Below are positions 22,274-29,028 of a stretch of 64,000 nucleotides of DNA, one piece after another (within the stretch, counting starts at the first letter, position 1; each line of letters begins with the position of its first letter). The notes beneath the pieces were generated by a model. It searched no databases. It saw only the letters and a program-made list of their open reading frames with translations, and was not told the DNA's origin. The position numbers were made by a program, and so were the translations under genes. Source of the stretch: Pelomonas sp036401055 (GTDB taxonomy: Bacteria; Pseudomonadota; Gammaproteobacteria; Burkholderiales; Burkholderiaceae_C); contig DASWWC010000198.1 of the NCBI GenBank assembly GCA_036401055.1, positions 1 through 64,000 of the forward strand, in the 5' to 3' direction.

Positions 22274-22633
22274 ATGGAATCCCCAAGTGTCATCAGGTTG
22301 CAGGCCGGCGCGTCTGCGCGCTGGCGCAAGCATCTCGTGCACCGCCTCACGATGGAGGACGCGGACACAACCGGCCAGCCACCCACTGGCGTGACCGTGT
22401 GGGCCGCCTGGCTGCGGGAACAGATGGCCGTGGTGTCGTGGCGCTGGGTCATCATCGAGGATGGCATACCAGTGGTCGCTGATCCGATGCAGATTTGGTC
22501 CAACATCGAGTTCGTAGACGCTGACGCGCGGCCCGTTAGGCCTGGGCGTGTGGTTCTTGAGCTGGGGGCGCTTGTGTGCGCCTTGCCCTGGCAGCAGCGC
22601 GTGCCGCGCCGTGGGCAGTTGCCGGCGGGGTAG
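22274..22633 (+). CDS. RsaM/DUF4902-like protein, putative quorum-sensing modulator
   Basis: RsaM-family (DUF4902) proteins damp acyl-homoserine lactone quorum sensing and are encoded beside luxR/luxI genes in Burkholderia and Pseudomonas. The 119-residue product shows a Trp-rich pattern resembling that family: VSWRWVIIEDG, DPMQIWSNIEFVD and the terminal LGALVCALPWQQRV. No DNA-binding motif is visible. ATG 22274 is chosen because the upstream in-frame ATG 22232 lies inside lux-box element B; GTG 22247 is another option. It diverges from luxR. The family call is from memory of the pattern and is moderate. Confidence 0.5.
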   Translation: MESPSVIRLQAGASARWRKHLVHRLTMEDADTTGQPPTGVTVWAAWLREQMAVVSWRWVIIEDGIPVVADPMQIWSNIEFVDADARPVRPGRVVLELGALVCALPWQQRVPRRGQLPAG

Positions 22634-22636
22634 GGC

Positions 22637-22843
22637 TTAGGCCGCCATACGTGCGGCCAGCGCTTGCTTCATCTCAGGCGGCAACTCGCCCGCCACGATC
22701 AGATTCGTGATCGTGATCGACTCTGCCGCGATGTTGATGCGGTGCAAGTTCGGGCAGGCTGGATTGCTGCAGGAGGACTCTCCAGCCGGGGCCGCCCAGA
22801 GTGCCGATAGTTCTTCCAAAGACTTTTTGGCTTTCGCAGTCAC
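22637..22843 (-). CDS. Small unrecognised protein, 68 residues
   Basis: It begins at GTG with a GGGAGA ribosome site. The sequence MTAKAKKSLEELSALWAAPAGESSCSNPACPNLHRINIAAESITITNLIVAGELPPEM has three Cys-containing positions (CSNPAC) that might bind metal weakly. It converges with the RsaM-like gene (three bases apart). Function unknown. Confidence 0.5.
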   Translation of the reverse strand: MTAKAKKSLEELSALWAAPAGESSCSNPACPNLHRINIAAESITITNLIVAGELPPEMKQALAARMAA

Positions 22844-22936
22844 GTGTCATCTCCCTGGTTCGTGGGCCATCGTCACGGGCGACGGCAAACGGTTACATCC
22901 GGGAAATCCCTTTGACTGGTAGCTATTGCAGGTATT

Positions 22937-23545
22937 TCAACTCTTTTGTCGGGTCGCGATCTGTTTTTCCGTTTTAGGCGCCTCGCGCATCAGCGTGTCC
23001 AGCTTTCCAAGGAAATCGGTGAGCAGGGCTCTTGAACGCAGGTCAGGATGGGACTCGGCGAGGCGCATCGCCTGCCTTCGCCACTCCACGACTGTCGGCG
23101 ACATGGAGAGTGGCTGCGCCACAGACTCGACGGCAACGAACGAGCCGGGTTCGCCCACCAGCAACTCACCCACCCTCTGGGCGTAGAGCGCCGAGCCCGT
23201 AGTGACCAGCAGCCCCAGCACCTGAGCGAGTTCAGCGCGCGCGTGCTGCGGCGCATTGCGCAGCGATTCGAGCGCGACGGGCAGCGCGTCGGCAGGGGTG
23301 ACTACGGCAGCCTGCTCGTCGACGGCCACGCCATCCCGCCACCCGGGGAACCTCTTGTCCAACTTATCGCGGATCTCGCGACCGACGCCGCGCTCCTTGC
23401 CGGATTTGAGCGGGACGCCCTTGGCGATTTGGTAGAGGGTTTGCTCGTTGCAGCGCGCCTCGGTGGCAACTTCCTTGCGCCGACCAGGGTTGTCCACGCC
23501 GCCAATGAGGCGGATTAGCGCAAGGACTAGCGGGTCTGCCGTCAT
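22937..23545 (-). CDS. Phage repressor-type DNA-binding protein without cleavage domain
   Basis: The protein is placed as the lysogeny repressor. It diverges from a Cro-like gene and shares the operator region. Residues about 5-60 (LVLALIRLIGGVDNPGRRKEVATEARCNEQTLYQIAKGVPLKSGKERGVGREIRDKL) form a helix-turn-helix of the phage CI/Cro type. The C-terminal 130 residues are helical (HARAELAQVLGLLVTTGSALYAQRV; EWRRQAMRLAESHPDLRSRAL), with no Ala-Gly cleavage site or Ser/Lys pair of S24/LexA repressors. ATG 23545 is preferred over 23635, which would overlap the operator and the cro start. Confidence 0.7.
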   Translation of the reverse strand: MTADPLVLALIRLIGGVDNPGRRKEVATEARCNEQTLYQIAKGVPLKSGKERGVGREIRDKLDKRFPGWRDGVAVDEQAAVVTPADALPVALESLRNAPQHARAELAQVLGLLVTTGSALYAQRVGELLVGEPGSFVAVESVAQPLSMSPTVVEWRRQAMRLAESHPDLRSRALLTDFLGKLDTLMREAPKTEKQIATRQKS

Positions 23546-23590
23546 CCGGCAATTGGAGCAAGGCAATACAAGCGGAATCGAGCCTGGAGC

Positions 23591-23619
23591 TTGACCAATA
23601 TCTAGCGCCGAGCTAGAGT
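23591..23619 (+). promoter_or_regulatory. Early rightward (cro) promoter with operator
   Basis: TTGACC (23591-23596), a 17-bp spacer and TAGAGT (23614-23619) form the promoter. The dyad TCTAGCGCCGAGCTAGA (23601-23617) fills the spacer and -10. The expected start point is at or just before the cro ATG (23628), and no ribosome site is present, so the cro mRNA may be leaderless. Confidence 0.7.
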
Positions 23620-23627
23620 TGATTTCC

Positions 23628-23858
23628 ATGAGCATTCCAGCAACCGAGCGCAGGGCTGTGGCAGAGCGACACGGCTTGAATGAGCAGTACCTCTATCAGT
23701 GCTTGACTGGCCGAGCTGATCTTGATCCCGCGAAGGCCGTCGAGATCGAGGCTGCTACGCAGAAGGGCATCACGCGGCAGATGCTGCGTCAGTCCGACTA
23801 CTGGCTGATCTGGCCGGACTTGCCCGCGCCGTCCGAATCGGTTTCAGCGGAGGGCTGA
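23628..23858 (+). CDS. Cro/YdaS-like transcription regulator
   Basis: The 76-residue protein matches the YdaS/Cro-like pattern: AERHGLNEQYLYQCLTGRADLDPAKAVEIEAATQKGITRQMLR, with the recognition helix around NEQYLYQCLTG. It should bind the same operators as the repressor and favour lytic growth. ATG 23628 is used; TTG 23619 lies in the -10 element. It is the first gene of the rightward early transcript. Confidence 0.8.
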   Translation: MSIPATERRAVAERHGLNEQYLYQCLTGRADLDPAKAVEIEAATQKGITRQMLRQSDYWLIWPDLPAPSESVSAEG

Positions 23859-23861
23859 ACG

Positions 23862-24224
23862 ATGGTGAAGACCAACTCGTCCGCCAGCTTGCGCAAGTCG
23901 GATGCCACCTCGGCCGAGCAGCGAATCCAGAGCGACGCCACCGCCAGCACTTCCCAGGGCACCGCGTTTGCGCGTTCTACCGGGCTGCCAGCCCGCATGG
24001 GCAAGGCCACCGAGGACTGCAAGACCAAGCTTCCGTTCGAGGTCAAGTCGGACCTAACCAAGCTGCTGCACGCGCTTGGCATGACGGAATCCGAGTGGGT
24101 GCGCTTGCAGGTCATGAAGGGTCTCTACGGGGCTGATGAGGTTGCAAGCATGCACCTCAACCACATCCGTGCGGCGGTCGGAATAGGGCCGCTTCAGGGC
24201 CAAAACGAGGCAGCCACATCGTGA
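23862..24224 (+). CDS. Unrecognised early regulator-like protein, 120 residues
   Basis: It starts three bases after cro. The N-terminal 50 residues are Ser/Thr/Ala-rich and probably disordered; the C-terminal part (TKLPFEVKSDLTKLLHALGMTESEWVRLQVMKGLYGADEVASMHLNHIRAAVG) is helical and could hold a DNA-binding unit. The location directly after cro fits a CII-like or replication-control protein, but no family is recognised. Confidence 0.6.
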   Translation: MVKTNSSASLRKSDATSAEQRIQSDATASTSQGTAFARSTGLPARMGKATEDCKTKLPFEVKSDLTKLLHALGMTESEWVRLQVMKGLYGADEVASMHLNHIRAAVGIGPLQGQNEAATS

Positions 24225-24283
24225 GGCGGGTCACGTCAGCAATGGTCGTCTCCAGCTGCAACAACGCAGGGGAGGGCGCCTGA
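24221..24283 (+). CDS. Possible 20-codon micro-ORF
   Basis: A GTG that overlaps the preceding stop (GTGA) opens a frame of twenty codons whose TGA overlaps the next ATG (TGATG). The product would be MRRVTSAMVVSSCNNAGEGA. Overlap at both ends suggests it serves translational coupling across the gap. No function is claimed. Confidence 0.3.
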   Translation: MRRVTSAMVVSSCNNAGEGA

Positions 24284-24627
24284 TGACCGCACACAAGCGC
24301 CATGGCCGCGCAGCACAGGCCGAAGCCGTCGCCCCCGTCGCGCCACCGTGCTTCTCGTCCCGCGACCAGTGGGTCGAGTACGTCGTGGCGTGCGCCGTCG
24401 ACCAGCGCGATGGGCACCTGCCCGGCCCGCTGCTGATCGAGGCCGGCGAGCCGGTGCGGTTCAACCCGCGATTCGACATCTGCGGCGACTGCGACGACCG
24501 GCACGCCGCCCAGATGAAGCGCAAGGGCAATTGCCAGCCCAAGTACCTCATCAACCTGACCGCGTCCCAAGCTGAAGCCGATGCCGTGGTCACCCAGGCC
24601 AGCCAAGCAGCCAAGGAAGTCGCATGA
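24283..24627 (+). CDS. Unrecognised early protein with Cys pair, 114 residues
   Basis: The central part EYVVACAVDQRDGHLPGPLLIEAGEPVRFNPRFDICGDCDDRHAAQMKRKGNCQPKYL contains CGDCDDRH and a later Cys, which may bind zinc. GAGG precedes the ATG. The stop overlaps the ParB-like gene by four bases, so the two are probably translated together. Confidence 0.65.
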   Translation: MTAHKRHGRAAQAEAVAPVAPPCFSSRDQWVEYVVACAVDQRDGHLPGPLLIEAGEPVRFNPRFDICGDCDDRHAAQMKRKGNCQPKYLINLTASQAEADAVVTQASQAAKEVA

Positions 24628-25511
24628 CGATCAAAGACGTCCCCCTCGATGACATCAGCATCGAGGGCGGCACCCAGGCCCGTGCGGCCATCAACGGCGC
24701 GGTCGTAGCCGAGTACGCCGAGGCGATGCTGGAGGGCGAAACGCTGCCGCCTGGCGTGGTGTTCTGCGACGGCGCGACGAACCACCTGGCCGACGGCTTC
24801 CACCGGTTCCACGCCAATCGCAAGATCGGCGCCATCTCGATGAGCTGCGATGTGCGCACCGGCACGCTGCAGGACGCGCGGCTGTTCGCTTACGGCGCTA
24901 ATCGGGAACACGGACTGCGTCGCACCAACGAGGATAAGCGCAAGGCCGTGCAGGGCATGCTGGCCGACTTCGCGGAATGGAGCGACCGGGCGATTGCCAA
25001 GCATGTGGGCGTGGCTCACACGATGGTGTCCAGCATCCGCAGCCCCGCGGTCGCCGCCCAGCGGGACGAGAACCGGGCCGCCAGCGCCGCGAAGCAGGCC
25101 GCGAAAGTGGAGCCGGGCTCCACCCAGCAGGCCGGCGAGGGCGGTGAGACGGAAGCGTCGGGAGTGGAGCCCGGCTCCAGTTCAACGGAGACCTCGGCCA
25201 AAGCGCCCACGGTGGAGCCCGGCTCCACCACTCCGCAGGCTGACGCTGCCGCCGAGCGCGTCGCCGAGCTGGAGCAGATGGCGAACGAGCTGCTGGCTGA
25301 CAACAACGCGATGTCTGCGGTGTTCGAGGCGGACGACAAGCTGGCGGCGGCCGTGGCCGAGGGCAAGAAGCTCCGCTATGAGATCAACGGGCTTCGCGAG
25401 CGCGTGAACGGGCTCATGGCGGAGAAGAACGAGGCGATCCGCCTCATGAAGTCGTGGCGCAAGCGCGCGGAGAAGGCCGAGAAGGCGCTTGCCACGGCGG
25501 GGGTGGAGTAA
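24624..25511 (+). CDS. ParB-like nuclease-fold protein 1
   Basis: The N-terminal 90 residues match the ParB/Srx fold (VPLDDISIEGGTQARAAINGAVVAEYAEAML, NHLADGFHRFHANRKIG). A helix-turn-helix follows (DKRKAVQGMLADFAEWSDRAIAKHVGVAHTMVSSIRS, about residues 100-137). The middle linker (about 155-205) is made largely of three VEPGST/VEPGSS inserts encoded by palindrome copies B, C and D. The C-terminal 90 residues form a coiled coil. Phage proteins of this type often regulate replication or transcription rather than partition. Spacing is one-base overlap with the helicase gene. Confidence 0.82.
   Translation: MTIKDVPLDDISIEGGTQARAAINGAVVAEYAEAMLEGETLPPGVVFCDGATNHLADGFHRFHANRKIGAISMSCDVRTGTLQDARLFAYGANREHGLRRTNEDKRKAVQGMLADFAEWSDRAIAKHVGVAHTMVSSIRSPAVAAQRDENRAASAAKQAAKVEPGSTQQAGEGGETEASGVEPGSSSTETSAKAPTVEPGSTTPQADAAAERVAELEQMANELLADNNAMSAVFEADDKLAAAVAEGKKLRYEINGLRERVNGLMAEKNEAIRLMKSWRKRAEKAEKALATAGVE
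25107..25123. repeat. Dispersed palindrome copy B
   Basis: GTGGAGCCGGGCTCCAC, perfect 17-bp palindrome in the linker of ParB-like protein 1, read as VEPGST. Confidence 0.95.
25165..25179. repeat. Dispersed palindrome copy C
   Basis: TGGAGCCCGGCTCCA, perfect over 15 bp (one mismatch at the next pair), in the same linker, read as VEPGSS. Confidence 0.9.
25211..25229. repeat. Dispersed palindrome copy D
   Basis: GGTGGAGCCCGGCTCCACC, perfect 19-bp palindrome, third copy within the same gene, read as VEPGST. Confidence 0.95.
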
Positions 25512-27043
25512 TGAATGCCGAACTGTTCGAGCGCGAGACGCCGAACTATTCGGCGACCACTTTCCCGCCGCCACGCCCCTTCCAGGACAAGGCGCATCAG
25601 GCGCTGCGCGATGGCGCCAAGGCCGGGCACCGCTGCCAGATGCTGATGAGCCCCACCGGATCGGGAAAGACCTACCTGGGTTTGCGCATCGCGCATGAAG
25701 CGCTGGTGCGCGGCAAGCGTGCGCTGTTCATTGCCGACCGCCGCACGCTGATTGACCAGACCAGCCAGACCGCCGACGGCTACGGGCTGAGCGCGCATGC
25801 CGTGCTGATGGCGAGCCACTGGCGCTACGACCCGAGCATGCCGTTCCAGATTGCGTCGGCGCAAACGCTGGCCCGGCGGGAGTGGCCCAGAGCCGACGTC
25901 ATCATCATCGACGAGGCCCACACGCAGCTTGCCGTCTGGGTCGACTACATCCAGACCTGCGAGGCGAAGGTGATCGGACTGAGCGCAACGCCGTTCAGCG
26001 CCGGCCTTGGCAAGCTGTTCACCAATCTGGTGAACGCCGCCACGATGAACGAGCTGACCGAGTCGGGCGTTCTGGTGCCAATGCGGGTCAAGTCCTGCGT
26101 GCCCATCAACATGGAGGGCGCGGCGACCTCAGGCGGCGAGTGGACGGATGCCGCTGCCGGCGAGCGCGGCATGGAGATCGTCGGCGACGTGGTGGCCGAG
26201 TGGCTGCAGCACGGCGAGAACCGCAAGACCATCGTCTTTGGCTCAACCATCGCGCACTGCGCCGAGCTCTGCAAGAGCTTCAACGAGGCCGGCGTGATGG
26301 CCCAGCTCTTTACGTCGGAGACGACCGAGGAAGAGCGCAAGAGCATCCTGGCCGAGTACCGCAAGCCAGACACTCCGCTGCGGGTTCTCATCAGCGTGGA
26401 AGCGCTGGCCAAGGGCTTCGACGTGCCGGACGTGTCTTGCGTGGTGGACTGTCGGCCGCTACGCAAGAGCCTGAGCACGGCCATCCAGATGTGGGGCCGC
26501 GGACTGCGCTCCAGCCCGGCCACGGGTAAGACGGACTGCCTGCTGCTGGACCACAGCGGCAACATCATCCGCTTCGCTGACGACTACAGCGACATCTTCT
26601 TCAACGGCCTGAACGCCCTGGATGCCGGCGAGAAGCTGGACAAGGCCATCCGCAAGGACGACAAGGACCACGAGCCGAAGGCCTGCCCGGCGTGCGGCTT
26701 CAAGCCGATGGGAAAGCGCTGCGTGTCGTGCGGTTTCGAGGTTGTGCAGGCGGCGGCAATCGAGGCGATACCTGGACACATGCGCGAGGTCATGATCGGC
26801 AAGCAGAAGGCGGCCGACAACCACGCGCACCTGTACGCCCAGGTCGTGAGTTACGCACGCGGCCACGGCAACCCCGAGACAGCCAAGGGCCGGGCGGCGC
26901 ACCTGTTCAAGCACATCGTCGGCAAGTGGCCGGACGGCTTCAGCTACGAGCGCACGCACAACGTGCCCATCTCCAAGCCGGTGCTCAACAAGATCCGCGA
27001 GAAGCAGATCGCCTACCGCGCCGCCCAGGCGCAAGCCGCATGA
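25511..27043 (+). CDS. Superfamily 2 helicase (DEAH box) with C-terminal zinc ribbon
   Basis: This enzyme should unwind DNA during phage replication. The 510-residue protein has Walker A SPTGSGKTYLG (about residues 47-57), DEAH in VIIIDEAHTQ (about 132-141), the SAT motif GLSATPF, motif V-like VLISVEALAKGFDVPDV and motif VI IQMWGRGLRS. A four-Cys zinc ribbon (CPACGF, CVSCGF, about 395-415) and a helical tail follow. ATG 25511 shares its A with the parB stop codon; a longer frame to 25454 lies inside that gene. Confidence 0.9.
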   Translation: MNAELFERETPNYSATTFPPPRPFQDKAHQALRDGAKAGHRCQMLMSPTGSGKTYLGLRIAHEALVRGKRALFIADRRTLIDQTSQTADGYGLSAHAVLMASHWRYDPSMPFQIASAQTLARREWPRADVIIIDEAHTQLAVWVDYIQTCEAKVIGLSATPFSAGLGKLFTNLVNAATMNELTESGVLVPMRVKSCVPINMEGAATSGGEWTDAAAGERGMEIVGDVVAEWLQHGENRKTIVFGSTIAHCAELCKSFNEAGVMAQLFTSETTEEERKSILAEYRKPDTPLRVLISVEALAKGFDVPDVSCVVDCRPLRKSLSTAIQMWGRGLRSSPATGKTDCLLLDHSGNIIRFADDYSDIFFNGLNALDAGEKLDKAIRKDDKDHEPKACPACGFKPMGKRCVSCGFEVVQAAAIEAIPGHMREVMIGKQKAADNHAHLYAQVVSYARGHGNPETAKGRAAHLFKHIVGKWPDGFSYERTHNVPISKPVLNKIREKQIAYRAAQAQAA

Positions 27044-27264
27044 GCGCGCGCGACGACGCACACGGTGGGCGGTTCGAGCCCATGGTCTCCACTGCAGCGC
27101 GCGGCGAGGGCCTGGCCCTGGTCGGCCGCTGCGACGAATGCATGAAACCGTCGCCGGTCCGCAGTCAGACGAAGGTGCTGAAGGGCCCGCTGCGCGGCCT
27201 GCGCGGCCTGCGCGGGATGGTGTGCAAGACCTGCAAGGACGCCCGCCAGGCGGTGCCCGCATGA
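27040..27264 (+). CDS. Small zinc-finger-like protein, 74 residues
   Basis: Two Cys pairs (GRCDECMKPSPV and GMVCKTCKDA) about 30 residues apart suggest one zinc site. The segment GPLRGLRGLRGM between them contains an internal nine-base tandem repeat. The ATG overlaps the helicase stop and the stop overlaps the next start. Probably a helicase-associated DNA-binding protein; family unknown. Confidence 0.65.
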   Translation: MSARDDAHGGRFEPMVSTAARGEGLALVGRCDECMKPSPVRSQTKVLKGPLRGLRGLRGMVCKTCKDARQAVPA

Positions 27265-27461
27265 GCCGCGACCAACTCATCGGCTTCCGCGTGGTGACGA
27301 GCGACGCCAGCAGCAACTTCGAGTTGGAGCAGGCCGCGCGCGAGTGCGCACGCAGGCTGAAGGAAGCCGGTATCCACGCGTCGGCCTACCGGGTGCTGAA
27401 CCGCGGCGGCAAAGAAGTCCTGATCCGGCTGCGCGTTCGCAAGCCGGCCATCCACCACTGA
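27261..27461 (+). CDS. Small unrecognised early protein, 66 residues
   Basis: The sequence MSRDQLIGFRVVTSDASSNFELEQAARECARRLKEAGIHASAYRVLNRGGKEVLIRLRV fits a compact beta-alpha-beta fold. Its start overlaps the previous stop by four bases. No family recognised. Confidence 0.6.
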   Translation: MSRDQLIGFRVVTSDASSNFELEQAARECARRLKEAGIHASAYRVLNRGGKEVLIRLRVRKPAIHH

Positions 27462-27472
27462 CGAGAACCTAG

Positions 27473-28264
27473 ATGGCGAAAAATTCCATTGCCGTGTACG
27501 GCGCCGAGGGCAAGAGCAACTTGCTCTTCTTCGACCCGGACAAGCTGACGCTGGTCACCGACCCCACCCACCCGCTGTATGACGAGCGCGCGCTGCGCCC
27601 CTTCAGCGAGGCGATGGTGCTGAACATCATGGCGCTCGGTGTCTTCCAGCCGGTCGTCATCACCAAAGACGCCGAGACTGGCTCCGTGCTGGTCGCCGCC
27701 GGCCGCGGGCGCATCATCAACTGCCGCGAGGCCAACCGCCGGCTGCGGGCGCGTGGCGAGGAGCCGCTGCAGGTGCCCGCTGTCGTGCGACGCGCCGACA
27801 GCGACGGTCTGGCTGGCGTGATGGTGGCCGAGAACGAGCTGCGCGAGAACGACACACCGCTGAACCGGGCGCGCAAGATGCAGCGCTTCATCGACCGCGG
27901 ACGCGGCCATGACGCCATCGCCATCATCTTCGGCTGCAGCGAGGCGACGGTGAAGAACACGCTGGCGCTGCTGGATGCGCCGGCCGTCGTGCGCCAGGCC
28001 GTCGAGGCCGGCGACATCACGATGGCCCACGCGAAGGCGCTGGCCAAGCTGCCGCCCGCCACCCAGCGCGAGAAGGTGACCGAGCTGAAGGCCGTTGGAG
28101 CCAAGACCACCGGCCACGCTCGGGCGAAGGCCCAGCGCGAGGTCATCGCGCCGAACGCTCCGCCCAAGATGCGCAGCCGCGTGGAGGTGCAGGCCCGTCA
28201 CGACGAGGCCGAGGTCGGCAGCGCCGAGCGTCAGCTTTTGGCGTGGGTGCTCGGGACGGTCTGA
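27473..28264 (+). CDS. ParB-like nuclease-fold protein 2
   Basis: The 263-residue protein has a ParB N-terminal domain (DERALRPFSEAMVLNIMALGVFQPVVITKD, VLVAAGRGRIINCREANR, about residues 35-90) with the conserved G-x-R element, and a helix-turn-helix (PLNRARKMQRFIDRGRGHDAIAIIFGCSEATVKNTLALL, about 129-167). It differs from ParB-like protein 1 in sequence and lacks the VEPGST linker. It may act in replication control. GAGAACCTAG precedes the ATG. Confidence 0.85.
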   Translation: MAKNSIAVYGAEGKSNLLFFDPDKLTLVTDPTHPLYDERALRPFSEAMVLNIMALGVFQPVVITKDAETGSVLVAAGRGRIINCREANRRLRARGEEPLQVPAVVRRADSDGLAGVMVAENELRENDTPLNRARKMQRFIDRGRGHDAIAIIFGCSEATVKNTLALLDAPAVVRQAVEAGDITMAHAKALAKLPPATQREKVTELKAVGAKTTGHARAKAQREVIAPNAPPKMRSRVEVQARHDEAEVGSAERQLLAWVLGTV

Positions 28265-29028
28265 TGAGCCAGGCTTTCATCGCCTTCGCCCGATCGCATG
28301 GCGTCGAGATCGACGCCAGCAAGCTGGACGACTCCGGCAAGCTGCGGTCGCTCGCTGACTCGGCAAAGCCGCAGGACCGAACCGTGGGCGTCTATGTCAT
28401 CACGAACGCGACCAACGGGCACTTCTACGTCGGCTCCTCGGTGCGTGTGGGGCGACGTGCTTGGACCCACCTGAATCACCTGAGGCGGGGCAACCACCAC
28501 AGCATTTCGCTGCAGCGAGCATTCGACAAATATGGCGAGCAGGCGTTTTCCTTCTCGCTCTTGGTCAGGTGCGCTTCAGCCGAAGAGGCTGCCCAGGTTG
28601 AGCAGCGGTTGCTCGATATTTGCTGGGGCCGTACCTGTTGCTACAACGTCAGCAGCAGCGCCTTCCCTGTGTCGACGCAAGAGATGCAGCAGAAGGCTGC
28701 GGATGGCCGGCGCAGGAGCCCGCTGTTCATTGCCCATGCCAAGGCGCAGATGGCGAAGTTGCAGACGCCCGAGGCCAGGGCCGCAAGCGCCGCTGCATCC
28801 AGGGCTAGCGCTGTGCATCAGGCCAACAGCCGGAAGCAAGGAGAGCGGCTGCGCTCGCTGCTGTCTAAGCCGGTCATCAGGACTGACCTCGTCACGGGAG
28901 AGGAGCGGACGTTTGCGTCGGCGTCCGATGCCATGCGCCACCTTGGGAGGTCGACCGCATCGGCTATCTGCCGAGCTGTGAAGTCCGGCGCCACCGCCTA
29001 TGGATTCGGATGGAGGGCCGCGCAGTGA
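28264..29028 (+). CDS. GIY-YIG endonuclease fused to a primase-like N-terminal tag
   Basis: The 254-residue protein has a GIY-YIG nuclease domain: VGVYVITNATNGHFYVGSSVRVGRRAWTH (about residues 41-70), with the catalytic Glu probably in QVEQRLLD, and a C-terminal intron-endonuclease DNA-binding module (AMRHLGRSTASAICRAVKSGATAYGFGW). Residues 4-26 (AFIAFARSHGVEIDASKLDDSGK) resemble the N-terminus of the following primase (DFAELHGVLIRDPIEDGRI) rather than any nuclease. This looks like a homing-type endonuclease that entered the primase gene and took its first codons. It overlaps both neighbours by start/stop fusion. Confidence 0.85.
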   Translation: MSQAFIAFARSHGVEIDASKLDDSGKLRSLADSAKPQDRTVGVYVITNATNGHFYVGSSVRVGRRAWTHLNHLRRGNHHSISLQRAFDKYGEQAFSFSLLVRCASAEEAAQVEQRLLDICWGRTCCYNVSSSAFPVSTQEMQQKAADGRRRSPLFIAHAKAQMAKLQTPEARAASAAASRASAVHQANSRKQGERLRSLLSKPVIRTDLVTGEERTFASASDAMRHLGRSTASAICRAVKSGATAYGFGWRAAQ

